32,106 bases of DNA from CAYLNK01 sp964384675 (GCA_964384675.1 CAYLNK010000037.1:1-32106); one strand, 5' to 3'; positions 6,941-15,088 are shown, numbered from the stretch's first letter. Numbers and translations: made by a program. The notes: generated by a model not told the origin, from the letters alone.

Positions 6941-9900
6941 ATGAGGAAAGAGGCAAGAAGGCAGCTCGCGGGGATCGCGATCCTGGCAATGGGGGCGGCG
7001 CTGCTGAGCGGCGTGGGGAGCGCCCAGGGCATCAAGTACGTCGGCGATGGAGCCGTGCAGAACTCCCGGGGCGGCTGGGATCTGCCGAAACAGGGCTCGT
7101 GTCCGGCCGACCTGACGGCGAAGACGCGGCCCGAGTGCGTCGCCCGGCGCTTCGACGCCAAGGACTCGGCGGCGTGCACGGCCCTCGGGGCATCCGGCCT
7201 GTACTCGTGGAGCACCGGGGTCTGCACCGACCTCGTGAACACCACCAAGGCGGCCTGCGAGAAGGTCGTCGACCGCCACTGGAACGCGAACGGGTCGTGC
7301 GCCATCGTGATGGCCGACGACGACCGGAACGCGATCACCTGCGCCAAGCACGGCGGTACGTGGGTCACGTCCGGGACGTGCACCGCCTCATGGGTGATGC
7401 CGTCGAGGAGCGACCCGGCGTACGGCGCGGGCGGGCTCCTCGTCAACGACTCCGCTTCCGGCGCCGCCGGGACCGGCGACCAGTGCCTCCGCTGCCACAA
7501 CACCGTGACCCAGTACAACAGCCCTCGCGTCCGCGACACCGAGGACATCCTGTACATGGGCCACAAGAACATGGCGCGCCCGGTCGACCAGAAGACCTTC
7601 CAGCCGTGGGGCGGACCTCCGTTCTCCTGCACGGGCCACCCCAGCTACACCAACGAAGAAGACTGCATCCACGGCGGCGGGACGTGGGACCCGACGATCT
7701 ACCCCTCGGATGACGGCGGAAACGTCTTCAAGTGGACGACCAATCAGATCACGGTCGGCGCCAGCACGTACGACCTGAAGTGGATCTACGGCGACTGGCT
7801 GGGACCCCTTCCCCGGGCGATCTACACGGGCTCCACGCTCAACAACATGAGCTATTCGTGCGGCCGCTGCCACAACACCGGCTGGACGAGCGACGCCGGG
7901 ACGACCCCGAAGAGCACGAAGCACCCCGAGAGCGACTTCCCCGGTATCACCTGGACCGGCACCGGGACGACCGGTCAGGTCAAGCTCGGCGGGGGCGTCG
8001 CGGGCGACGCCAACATCATGTCGTCGTGGGACCAGTGGGGCATCACCTGCTCCCGCTGCCACTACTCGGCCGTGGACGCCAGCTCGTCGGCCCCGAACAT
8101 CAAGGCTCCTGCGGGGATGAGCACCCACCACAACACCCTCACCGGTGCCGACGCCACCAGCGGCTACTGCACCGACAGCCGCTGGTCGAGCGCCCCGACG
8201 GGCTCGACGCTCGAGGCGCTGTGCACGTCGAACGGCGGCAAGTTCCTGACGGCCTGCAGCGTCAACCCCACGCCCGGGGTCTGCACGGTGACCGCCAACA
8301 CCCAGGCGAAATGCAGCGCGGTGACCGGAGCGACGTGGGTCCCGGCCGCCGGATGGTGCAGCAACGCCTTCTACAAGAGCGCGACCAGCTGCACCGCCAA
8401 CGGCTACACCTGGACCGACGGCTGGTGCAAGACGGCGGACGCCGAGGCCGCGTGCACCGGCGGGACCGGCGACGGTGCCAAGACCTGGCGCCTCAACGGC
8501 TCGCTGGCGTCCTGCCTGGTCGCCGGGGCGAGCTGGACGTACTCCAGCTGCAGCGTCGAGGGCTACTGCGACAAGGGCACCTGCAGCAAGGCGGGGTACA
8601 CGAACGCCGTCGAGTGCGCCGCCGCGGGCGCGACCTGGACCGCGATCAGCTCGAAGACCGCCTGTGACGCCGCCGGCGGGAAGTTCGCCTACGCGACCGA
8701 CGTGATCGGATGCGAGGACGCCGGAGGCCGCTGGAACGGCAACCGTACGAACCGCGGCCAGGTCATCACCTCGCTCTGCATGGAGTGCCACCGGCAGGAG
8801 ACGAGCGGTCTCCCCAACACGAAGGGGACCTGCAGCAACGCCGCGCTTCTGACCCAGGGCGCCTGCGTCGCCGGCGGCGCGACCTGGACCGAGAGCGGGA
8901 ACGGCCTGCCGCTCACGGTGGGCCCGTACCACAGCACCGTCGCCTACCCGAGCCACCCGCACGGCAACCAGTTCCTCAACAGCCCGCACGCGAAGTTCGT
9001 CGGGAAATGGAACGAGATCGCTACCGGCAAGTACAGCACCACCGGTCCCCCGACCTACCTCAGCACCTGGCTGACGATGGGCGAGGCCGGCTTCACCGGG
9101 AATGGCTGTACGGGCTGCCACGAGGTTCACACCAGCACCGTCGCCGGCGAGCGGCCCTTCCGCGCCGAGTGCACGGAGTGCCACGGCGCCAAGAACCTCG
9201 ACCGGATGCAGCACCCGGCCGGGCCCGGCACGCCGCTCGAGAAGAAGGACACCGAGCCGATGGAGACCTGCGTCTCCTGCCACATGCCGGGCGGACAGCA
9301 CGTCTTCCGGATCAACACGAACAAGAGCTACTCGACCTTCCCGATGCCACAGGCCATGGCCGCCAACACCGCGGCGAACACCGCTCCCGACGGCAACTTC
9401 ACCGACGCGGTCTGGGTCGACCTCGACGCCGCGTGCGGCCAGTGCCACGGCGGCGGCGCGTCGAACGTCAAGACGAGCGGAACGATCGCGGCCGCCTCGG
9501 CCAGCCTGACGGTGGCCAGCGCCACCGGTCTCGCCGTCGGGGAGAAGATCCTGATCGCCGGAGCGGGCGCCTACTCCAAGGCGGGTGTCTGGTCCGACTT
9601 CCCGACCTACGTCAAGGCGATCTCGGGCAACGTGATCACCCTGGCCGGGAACGCGACTCACGGCGTCACCAACGCCGCCGTCACGCAGAACGCGGCCACG
9701 GCCAGCTACATGACCAAGGCCACGCTCGAGGTGCTGGCGAAGGGGATCCACAACGACGTCCCGCTCGCCAAGTTCACGGCCAAGGCCGGCGCGAACGACC
9801 TCACGGCCGTCGTCGACGCCTCGGCCTCCCGGTGCACCGGTACCCTCGCCAACTGCGACGCCTTCGACTGGAACTGGGGCGACAACTCGGAGCACGGCTC

Positions 9901-10570
9901 CGGCGTCACGGCGACGCACACCTACTTCGGAGCCGGCAGCTTCAACATCACGCTGACCGTCAAGGAGAAGAAGTCCGGCGTCGGGACCGTCTCGCAGTCC
10001 TTCGCGGCGAGGCTCCCCGCCGGGGCGCCGACCGTGGTCGGCAGCTGCACGCCCAACTACCCGGCCAAGAGCGTGGCCTGCACGGTGACCGTGCCCGCCG
10101 CGGGCTACCAGACGGTCTCCCTCAACTTCGGCGACTACACGATACCCGTCGCCGCCGACACCGCGACGAACCCGCCCGCCGGGCCGCTCGCTTTCAGCCA
10201 CACCTACCAGTACCCGGGCAACTACTCGATCGTGGCGAAGGTGGTCGACAAGGCCGGACTGTCCGCCCAGGCGGTCATCGGGACGATGGCCAAGGGCAGC
10301 TTCAACAACCCGACGATCAGCGGCAAGGTGCTCGGGCCGAAGGGCCTCCCGGTCGGATCGGCCAAGATCTCGGTCTGGCAGGGCAGCACCCTGGTGACGA
10401 CCACGACGAGCGCGGCCGACGGCTCCTACACGACCGGCGAGCTGAAGCCGGGAACGTACACGATCACGGTGGTCAAGTGGGGCCAGGCGTTCGCGAAGAC
10501 CTACGGGCCGTTCACGATCGGGCCTGACCTCCAGGGTCTCGAGAACCAGAACCTGGTGGCCGGGCAGTAG
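6941..10570 (+). CDS. Secreted octahaem c-type cytochrome with Cys-rich repeats and C-terminal beta domains
   Basis: This 1209-residue exported protein begins with a signal peptide (MRKEARRQLAGIAILAMG, cleavage near SAQ). It has eight CxxCH motifs, at about residues 182, 307, 370, 613, 723, 744, 777 and 832. Between and before them are about a dozen cysteine-rich units of the form C-x3-G-[G/A]-x-[W/F], clustered at about 45-150, 225-240 and 395-650. After the last haem come a small beta region (about 845-925, ATGLAVGEKILIAGAG), two PKD-like domains (about 940-1110, with WNWGD and THTYFGAGSF), and a carboxypeptidase-regulatory-like beta-sandwich (about 1125-1209). It is probably extracellular or surface-bound and transfers electrons. 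No terminal lipobox or membrane anchor is visible. The start has a GAAAGGA stretch about 13 nt upstream, preceded by a sigma54 promoter; a strong terminator follows the stop. Confidence 0.9.
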   Translation: MRKEARRQLAGIAILAMGAALLSGVGSAQGIKYVGDGAVQNSRGGWDLPKQGSCPADLTAKTRPECVARRFDAKDSAACTALGASGLYSWSTGVCTDLVNTTKAACEKVVDRHWNANGSCAIVMADDDRNAITCAKHGGTWVTSGTCTASWVMPSRSDPAYGAGGLLVNDSASGAAGTGDQCLRCHNTVTQYNSPRVRDTEDILYMGHKNMARPVDQKTFQPWGGPPFSCTGHPSYTNEEDCIHGGGTWDPTIYPSDDGGNVFKWTTNQITVGASTYDLKWIYGDWLGPLPRAIYTGSTLNNMSYSCGRCHNTGWTSDAGTTPKSTKHPESDFPGITWTGTGTTGQVKLGGGVAGDANIMSSWDQWGITCSRCHYSAVDASSSAPNIKAPAGMSTHHNTLTGADATSGYCTDSRWSSAPTGSTLEALCTSNGGKFLTACSVNPTPGVCTVTANTQAKCSAVTGATWVPAAGWCSNAFYKSATSCTANGYTWTDGWCKTADAEAACTGGTGDGAKTWRLNGSLASCLVAGASWTYSSCSVEGYCDKGTCSKAGYTNAVECAAAGATWTAISSKTACDAAGGKFAYATDVIGCEDAGGRWNGNRTNRGQVITSLCMECHRQETSGLPNTKGTCSNAALLTQGACVAGGATWTESGNGLPLTVGPYHSTVAYPSHPHGNQFLNSPHAKFVGKWNEIATGKYSTTGPPTYLSTWLTMGEAGFTGNGCTGCHEVHTSTVAGERPFRAECTECHGAKNLDRMQHPAGPGTPLEKKDTEPMETCVSCHMPGGQHVFRINTNKSYSTFPMPQAMAANTAANTAPDGNFTDAVWVDLDAACGQCHGGGASNVKTSGTIAAASASLTVASATGLAVGEKILIAGAGAYSKAGVWSDFPTYVKAISGNVITLAGNATHGVTNAAVTQNAATASYMTKATLEVLAKGIHNDVPLAKFTAKAGANDLTAVVDASASRCTGTLANCDAFDWNWGDNSEHGSGVTATHTYFGAGSFNITLTVKEKKSGVGTVSQSFAARLPAGAPTVVGSCTPNYPAKSVACTVTVPAAGYQTVSLNFGDYTIPVAADTATNPPAGPLAFSHTYQYPGNYSIVAKVVDKAGLSAQAVIGTMAKGSFNNPTISGKVLGPKGLPVGSAKISVWQGSTLVTTTTSAADGSYTTGELKPGTYTITVVKWGQAFAKTYGPFTIGPDLQGLENQNLVAGQ

Positions 10571-10597
10571 CGCGAACCACGAAGACCCGGAACGAAG

Positions 10598-10634
10598 AAG
10601 GGCAGGCGGGGCGACCCGCCTGCCCTTTCCTTTT
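10598..10634 (+). terminator. Rho-independent terminator of the cytochrome gene
   Basis: A perfect 13-bp stem (AAGGGCAGGCGGG with its complement) closes a GCGA tetraloop and is followed by TCCTTTT. It begins 27 nt after the cytochrome stop codon. It also lies just beyond the 3' end of the leftward esterase gene, but the T-rich side favours rightward termination. Confidence 0.85.
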
Positions 10635-10658
10635 CCGGGCTCCCGTGGAGGAGCTTCG

Positions 10659-11423
10659 TTACCAGCCGAGCTTGTCGACGTAGTACGGGAGCATCTTCCG
10701 CCACCACGGCCAGTCGTGGTTCACGTCGTGCCCCCAGACGTCGAGGTTGTGGGGGATCCCCTTGTCGTTGAGGATCCGCGAGAGCGCGTACGACGCCTCG
10801 GGAGCCTCGTACGCGCCCTGACCGGTGATGATGTTGATGCTGCAGGTGTGCCGCAGGAGGTCGAGGGAACGGCCCTCGAGCCCGGGCAGGTACCAGGCGG
10901 GGTTGTTGTAGAAGCAGTTGTCGTCCGAGTAGCCGTGCAGGTAGTCCGGCCCGAGGTCGTAGAAGCCGCTCATCGCGATCGTGGCGTCGAAGAGGTCGGG
11001 ACGGCGGAACAGCGTGTTCGCCGCGTGGTACGCGCCGAAGCTCGCGCCGGTCGTCGCCACCCGCACTCCGCCGTTCCCGCAGACCGCCCGGATGTACGGC
11101 ACCACCTCGTCCTCGACGTAGCGGGCGTAGAGCGCCTGGCGCCGGGCCTGCTCGGGCACGGGCGTGTTCTTGTCCATCCAGGCGTGCTTGTTGATGCTGT
11201 CGATCGAGAAGACCCGCACCCGTCCCGCGAAGATCGCCGGCTCGACCGCCTTGACGAGGTAGAAGCGCTCGTTCTCCAGGAAGTCGGCCGCCGCGGTGGG
11301 GAAGAGGAGGAGCGGACGGCCGCGGTCGCCGTAGGTGACGATCGGCATCTGCATCCCGAGCGTCGGGCTGTACCAGCCGTCGATCCGGCGGGGCAGGTAG
11401 TCGTCCACGTACTTGAAGTCCAT
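10659..11423 (-). CDS. Esterase family protein (alpha/beta hydrolase)
   Basis: The 254-residue protein fits the putative esterase family (PF00756, esterase D/antigen 85 type). The nucleophile elbow is GASFG at 126-130 with Ser128, and the likely catalytic His is His236 in the C-terminal GHDVNHDWPWW segment; Asp or Glu candidates lie between. It has no signal peptide, so it should be cytoplasmic and should hydrolyse a carboxyl ester; the substrate cannot be read from the sequence. The start is well fixed by a GAGGAGGAG Shine-Dalgarno (complement of about 11427-11436) a few bases upstream. It is convergent with the cytochrome gene and divergent from the bacilliredoxin. The length is a little short for the family but complete. 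Confidence 0.85.
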   Translation of the reverse strand: MDFKYVDDYLPRRIDGWYSPTLGMQMPIVTYGDRGRPLLLFPTAAADFLENERFYLVKAVEPAIFAGRVRVFSIDSINKHAWMDKNTPVPEQARRQALYARYVEDEVVPYIRAVCGNGGVRVATTGASFGAYHAANTLFRRPDLFDATIAMSGFYDLGPDYLHGYSDDNCFYNNPAWYLPGLEGRSLDLLRHTCSINIITGQGAYEAPEASYALSRILNDKGIPHNLDVWGHDVNHDWPWWRKMLPYYVDKLGW

Positions 11424-11512
11424 GCGTCTCCTCCTCGTTTCCTGTGGCGGAGACGGGATTTTCTCCCGAAAACGCCGGGCGGGCGGAAAAAGGGCTCCGC
11501 GAGGTGGCGCCT

Positions 11513-11518
11513 TAGAAT
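11513..11518 (+). promoter_or_regulatory. Putative -10 hexamer (TAGAAT) for the bacilliredoxin gene
   Basis: TAGAAT lies 36 nt upstream of the ATG at 11555, leaving room for the AGGAGG at 11541-11546 in a normal leader. No convincing -35 is visible. Apart from TAGAAT, the stretch between the two divergent genes shows only an A/T-richer patch around 11459-11472. Confidence 0.3.
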
Positions 11519-11554
11519 GCGGTCGCGCCCGTCGCGGCGCAGGAGGCTCTCGTG

Positions 11555-11983
11555 ATGTACGACCCCCAGATGACCCAGCCGATGCGTGACGAGCTGACCC
11601 GGATCGGGGTCGCCGAGCTGCGCACGCCCGCCGAGGTCGACTCGTTCCTGGTGAACCGCGCGGGAACCGCGCTCGTCATCGTCAACTCGGTGTGCGGCTG
11701 CGCCGCCGGCATGGCCCGCCCGGGCCTCGCGATGGCCCTCCGCGGCGACGTGAAGCCCGACCGTGTCGGCAGCGTCTTCGCCGGCGTCGACCGCGAGGCG
11801 ACGGCCCGTGCCCGCGCCCTCTTCGACCAGCTCTCCCCGAGCAGCCCGTCGTTCGCGCTCTTCAAGGACGGAAAGTGCGTCCACTTCGTCCCGCGCCACC
11901 AGATCGAGGGGCGCGACGCCGCGTCGGTGGCCGCCGACCTGCAGGCTGCCTTCGCTCGCCACTGCGCAGCCGTGACGGTCTAG
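11555..11983 (+). CDS. BrxA/BrxB-family bacilliredoxin
   Basis: The 142-residue protein matches the bacilliredoxin (YphP/YqiW, DUF1094) family in length, opening (MYDPQMTQPMRDEL) and the CGC active site (Cys47-Gly-Cys49) in VNSVCGCAAG. Family members remove bacillithiol from mixed disulfides on cytoplasmic proteins, or act as weak thiol-disulfide isomerases. Conserved C-terminal features (FVPRHQIEGR) are present. I chose ATG 11555 because AGGAGG at 11541-11546 is 8 nt from it; the GTG at 11552 would leave only 5 nt. The gene stands alone, with a repeat-rich intergenic region after it. Its presence suggests bacillithiol or a similar low-molecular-weight thiol in the organism, which is inference. 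Confidence 0.93.
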   Translation: MYDPQMTQPMRDELTRIGVAELRTPAEVDSFLVNRAGTALVIVNSVCGCAAGMARPGLAMALRGDVKPDRVGSVFAGVDREATARARALFDQLSPSSPSFALFKDGKCVHFVPRHQIEGRDAASVAADLQAAFARHCAAVTV

Positions 11984-11990
11984 GGGACCT

Positions 11991-12013
11991 GGGACAGCTG
12001 GGCCAGCTGTCCC
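11991..12013. repeat. Short perfect dyad (11-bp arms)
   Basis: GGGACAGCTGG, one base, then CCAGCTGTCCC begins 7 nt after the bacilliredoxin stop. Further CAGCTG and CCCAGC copies follow to about 12025. It can form a hairpin but lacks a T-tract, so a terminator role is uncertain. Confidence 0.6.
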
Positions 12014-12031
12014 AGCTGCCCCAGCCGTACT

Positions 12032-12095
12032 TTGGGGTCAGGTCCCTGTTTTCTACTCTGCGCTGCTGGAGTAAGAGACAGGGACCTGACCCCAA
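12032..12095. repeat. REP-like palindromic element (18-bp perfect arms)
   Basis: TTGGGGTCAGGTCCCTGT at 12032-12049 is exactly complementary to 12078-12095. The 28-nt interior contains a second short stem (TACTC at 12054-12058 with GAGTA at 12069-12073). GGGGTCAG-type hairpins of this kind are, from general knowledge, associated with REP elements mobilised by Y1/RAYT transposases. No transposase is present here, so it would be a non-autonomous copy. Confidence 0.75.
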
Positions 12096-12099
12096 TACG

Positions 12100-12145
12100 G
12101 TTCCAAGCGTTCCAAGCGTTCCAGGCAGTTCCAAGCGTTCCAAAC
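12100..12145. repeat. Tandem 9-bp repeats (GTTCCAAGC, five copies)
   Basis: Copies start at 12100, 12109, 12118, 12128 and 12137. The third reads GTTCCAGGC, the last GTTCCAAAC, and one extra base precedes the fourth. They directly follow the REP-like hairpin, and the following 30 bp carry a further partial CTGACCCC copy. Confidence 0.75.
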
Positions 12146-12215
12146 GGTTCTGACCGTACTGACCCCATCCGAACCCCAACGGTCGGTGGTGCGGGTCGGT
12201 GCGGGTTTCCCGGCC

Positions 12216-12530
12216 CTACTGCTTGATCAGGACGGCGCTGACGTCCTTCGTCGCGCCCGGGGCCACGGTGACCTTCTGCTTGTCGGGGGTGTAGCCCTTC
12301 ATCGAAACCTCGATGTCGTACGTGCCGGGCTTCACTTTCAACGCGAAGAGGCCCCCGTTGGCGGAGGTGGTGGTGGCGCCGCCGGCCTTGATCGTGGCGC
12401 CCTTGAGCGGCTGACCGTCCATCCCGTTCACGACGACGCCCCGGATGGTCCCCTGGACCTGGGCGGACGCGCCGGCGGCGGTCAGGGCGAGGATGGCGAG
12501 GGTCAATGCCAGGAGAGATCGGCGCGTCAT
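12216..12530 (-). CDS. Small secreted carboxypeptidase-regulatory-like beta-sandwich protein
   Basis: The 104-residue product has a clear signal peptide (MTRRSLLALTLAILALTAAG, cleavage near ASA-QV). A single beta-sandwich of the carboxypeptidase regulatory-like type follows, shown by GTIRGVVVNGMDGQPLKGATIKAGG split over strands, then FALKVKPGTYDIEVSMKGY. Such domains occur alone or fused to exported proteins and bind or brace partners; no catalytic residues are expected. A similar fold closes the octahaem cytochrome, but the sequences are not close. There is no strong Shine-Dalgarno; TAGAAT sits 9 nt before the ATG. It is divergent from the M14 peptidase across 44 bp. Confidence 0.8.
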   Translation of the reverse strand: MTRRSLLALTLAILALTAAGASAQVQGTIRGVVVNGMDGQPLKGATIKAGGATTTSANGGLFALKVKPGTYDIEVSMKGYTPDKQKVTVAPGATKDVSAVLIKQ

Positions 12531-12539
12531 GCGGATCCG

Positions 12540-12545
12540 ATTCTA
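12540..12545 (-). promoter_or_regulatory. Putative -10 hexamer (TAGAAT) of a leaderless transcript
   Basis: On the minus strand TAGAAT is separated from the ATG (12530) by 9 nt, with no good Shine-Dalgarno between. No -35 match is evident. It shares a 44-bp divergent promoter region with the M14 peptidase gene. Confidence 0.4.
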
Positions 12546-12559
12546 ATGCGGCGGCGCCC

Positions 12560-12565
12560 TACACT
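12560..12565 (+). promoter_or_regulatory. Putative -10 hexamer (TACACT) of a leaderless transcript
   Basis: TACACT is separated from the ATG at 12575 by 9 nt, with no Shine-Dalgarno between. The spacing matches the other putative leaderless starts in the window. No clear -35 is seen. Confidence 0.35.
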
Positions 12566-12574
12566 CCCGACTCG

Positions 12575-15085
12575 ATGAGACGCGAACTTCTCCTGCTCCT
12601 CCTGCCGCTCACGCTCGCCGCCGCTCCTCCGCCGCCGACGCCGAGCTCCTTCCTCGGCTTCACCGTGGGGGAGGACCGGAAGCTCGCGGACTACAAGCAG
12701 ATCTCCGCGTACTTCCGGGCGCTCGACGCCGCGTCGCCCCGCGTGGAGGTCGTCTCGCTCGGGAAGACGACGCTCGGCGAGGAGATGCTGATGGCGGTGA
12801 TCTCCTCCGAGGAGAACCTCCGGAACCTCGTCCGTCTGAAGGACGTCTCGCGAAAGCTCTCCGACCCGCGGGGACTCTCCCCGGCGCAGGCGGAGGCGCT
12901 CGTGCGGGAGGGGAAGGTCGTCCTCCTGGTGACGTGCAACATCCACTCGACCGAGATCGGCTCGACGCAGATGGCGATGGAGTGGGCGCACGCGCTGGCC
13001 ACCGCGGACGACCCCGAGACGAAGAGGCGTCTCTCCAACGTCGTGCTCCTCCTCGTGCCGTCGCTCAACCCGGATGGACAGACGATGGAGACGGAGTGGT
13101 ACCGGAAGAACCTCGGGACGAGGTTCGAGGGGAGCCGCATGCCGTGGCTCTACCACCATTACGTCGGGCACGACGACAACCGGGACTGGACCATGCTGAC
13201 CCAGAAGGAGACGCGCGCCATGACGCGCGCCGCCTACAAGGAGTGGTTTCCCCAGGTCTGGCTCGACGAGCACCAGATGGGAGCGACCGGGCCGCGCATC
13301 TTCATGCCGCCGTACGCCGAGCCTGTGGACGCCGACATCCACCCGCTCGTCTGGCGCGAGGTGAACCTGATCGGCTCGACGATGGCTCTCCGGCTCGAGC
13401 AGGCGGGGAAGACCGGTGTCATCTACGGCTACACCTTCGACGCGTACTGGCCCGGCGGCACGAAGAACACCGCCTGGTGGAAGAACGTCACCGGCCTCCT
13501 CACCGAGGTCGCGTCGCCGAGGATCGCGACCCCCGTCTACGTCGACCCGACGGAGCTCTCCGGCCGCGGCAAGGGCCTCGTCGAATACACGGCGCAGACC
13601 AACTTCCCGAACCCGTGGCCGGGCGGCTGGTGGCGGCTGCGCGACGTGATGGACTACGAGCGGATCGCGTCCGACGCGCTGCTGGAGTCGTGCTCCGACC
13701 ACCGGGAGGACCTGCTCCGCGACATGGTGGCGCGCGCCCGTTCGGCGATCGCGACGGGAGGCACGGACGCCTATCGGATCCCGGCCCGCCAGCGGGACCG
13801 GGCGTCGGCCCGCCGGCTCGCGCAGCTGATGGCCGAGCACGGCGTCGACCTCTCGGTCTCGGCCGAGGGCGACGTCTACATCCCGCTCGCCCAGCCGTAC
13901 GGGCGCTTCGTGGCCGAGATGCTGGAGCCGCAGCGGTACCCGGAGGTGAAGCTGGTCCCCGGAAAGGAGATCGTCCGTCCGTACGACGTGGCGGCCTGGA
14001 CGCTCCCGCTCATGATGGGCGTCACGGTCGAGCGCGTGCCGACGCCGGTCGGCTTGAAGGCATTCGATCCGTCGGTCGCCGAGGACGTGCGGCTCACCGA
14101 CGCGTCCGCCTTCGCGCTCCTGCCCCAGGGCCCGGAGGAGGCGCGCGTGCTGTCGGCCGCGCTCCGCTCGAAGGGGACGGTGCAGGTGCTCGACCGTGGG
14201 ACGGGCGAGCTCCCGGCGGGGGCTCACCTGCTCGACGCCGTCGCCGCGAGGGCCGCGAGCGCCGCGGCGTCGGAGGCCGGGATCACCCTTTCGCCGCTCG
14301 CCGACGCGCCGAAGGGCGGCGTCAAGCTCCGCGCGCCCCGCGTCGGCCTCTACAAGCCGTGGGCCGCGTCGATGGACGAGGGGTGGACGCGGTGGCTCCT
14401 CGAGCAGTACGGCTTCGCGCCGGTCTCGCTCGACAACAGGACCATCAAGGCCGGGAAGCTCCGCGACTCGTTCGACGCGATCGTGCTGCCGGACGTCGAC
14501 AAGGACGTGATCGCCACCGGCAAGCCGAAGCGCGAGGACGGCGAGATGAAGTACTTCGCCGAGCTGCCGCCCGAGTACGCGGGCGGGCTCGAGAAGGAGG
14601 GAGCCAAGGCGCTCCGGGAGTTCGTCGAGGGGGGCGGGACGCTCGTCGCGATGGCGGCCTCCACGGGTTACCTCCTCGAGGACTGGAACCTCCCGGTCCG
14701 GAACGTCCTCGCGGGGGTGAAGAGCGACGAGTTCGCCTGCCCCGGCTCGCTGCTCCGCGTCAACGTGGCGACGGGACACCCGCTCACGCGGGGGCTGCCG
14801 GCCGAGCTGCCGGTCTTCGTCGACAAGGCGATCGCCTTCGAGACCACGATCCCCACGGCGGACGTGGAGCGGGCGGTGCTCGCGTCGTATCCGACCGACG
14901 GGCGCGACGTCCTGATGTCGGGCTGGATCAACGGTCCCGGGAAGCTGACGCGGCGCGCCGCGGCGGTGGCGGTGACGATGGGGAAGGGACGTGTCGTCCT
15001 CCTCGGCTTCCGGCCTCAGCACCGGGCCCAGACGCCGGCCACGTACCCGTTTCTCTTCAACGCCCTCCTCTTCAGCGTGCGGTAG
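12575..15085 (+). CDS. Secreted M14-family zinc carboxypeptidase-like protein
   Basis: The 836-residue protein has a Leu-rich signal peptide (MRRELLLLLLPLTLAAA). The M14 zinc site is visible as HSTE (His124, Glu127) in CNIHSTEIGS, with the third ligand probably His233 in WLDEHQMG; NPDGQ near 160 and the DNRDW segment are also typical. The peptidase domain covers about residues 30-400. The C-terminal part (about 600-836, PRVGLYKPWAASMDEGW, then FDAIVLPD and GGGTLVAM) resembles the class I glutamine-amidotransferase-like or ThuA-like fold that follows the peptidase domain in this M14 subfamily. It should trim peptides in the periplasm or outside. The stop is 3 bp before the ABC ATPase start, so it belongs to the transporter operon. 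The start lacks a Shine-Dalgarno. Confidence 0.88.
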   Translation: MRRELLLLLLPLTLAAAPPPPTPSSFLGFTVGEDRKLADYKQISAYFRALDAASPRVEVVSLGKTTLGEEMLMAVISSEENLRNLVRLKDVSRKLSDPRGLSPAQAEALVREGKVVLLVTCNIHSTEIGSTQMAMEWAHALATADDPETKRRLSNVVLLLVPSLNPDGQTMETEWYRKNLGTRFEGSRMPWLYHHYVGHDDNRDWTMLTQKETRAMTRAAYKEWFPQVWLDEHQMGATGPRIFMPPYAEPVDADIHPLVWREVNLIGSTMALRLEQAGKTGVIYGYTFDAYWPGGTKNTAWWKNVTGLLTEVASPRIATPVYVDPTELSGRGKGLVEYTAQTNFPNPWPGGWWRLRDVMDYERIASDALLESCSDHREDLLRDMVARARSAIATGGTDAYRIPARQRDRASARRLAQLMAEHGVDLSVSAEGDVYIPLAQPYGRFVAEMLEPQRYPEVKLVPGKEIVRPYDVAAWTLPLMMGVTVERVPTPVGLKAFDPSVAEDVRLTDASAFALLPQGPEEARVLSAALRSKGTVQVLDRGTGELPAGAHLLDAVAARAASAAASEAGITLSPLADAPKGGVKLRAPRVGLYKPWAASMDEGWTRWLLEQYGFAPVSLDNRTIKAGKLRDSFDAIVLPDVDKDVIATGKPKREDGEMKYFAELPPEYAGGLEKEGAKALREFVEGGGTLVAMAASTGYLLEDWNLPVRNVLAGVKSDEFACPGSLLRVNVATGHPLTRGLPAELPVFVDKAIAFETTIPTADVERAVLASYPTDGRDVLMSGWINGPGKLTRRAAAVAVTMGKGRVVLLGFRPQHRAQTPATYPFLFNALLFSVR

Positions 15086-15088
15086 CCC

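Noticed and set aside
11552..11554. GTG start for the bacilliredoxin
   Set aside because: It would leave only 5 nt to the AGGAGG; ATG 11555 has better spacing and gives the usual family N-terminus.
12032..12095. Hairpin as a terminal inverted repeat of an insertion sequence
   Set aside because: The interior is only 28 nt with no coding capacity and no flanking direct repeats were seen.
12100..12145. Tandem 9-bp repeats as a CRISPR array
   Set aside because: The units are too short, have no spacers, and no cas genes are present.
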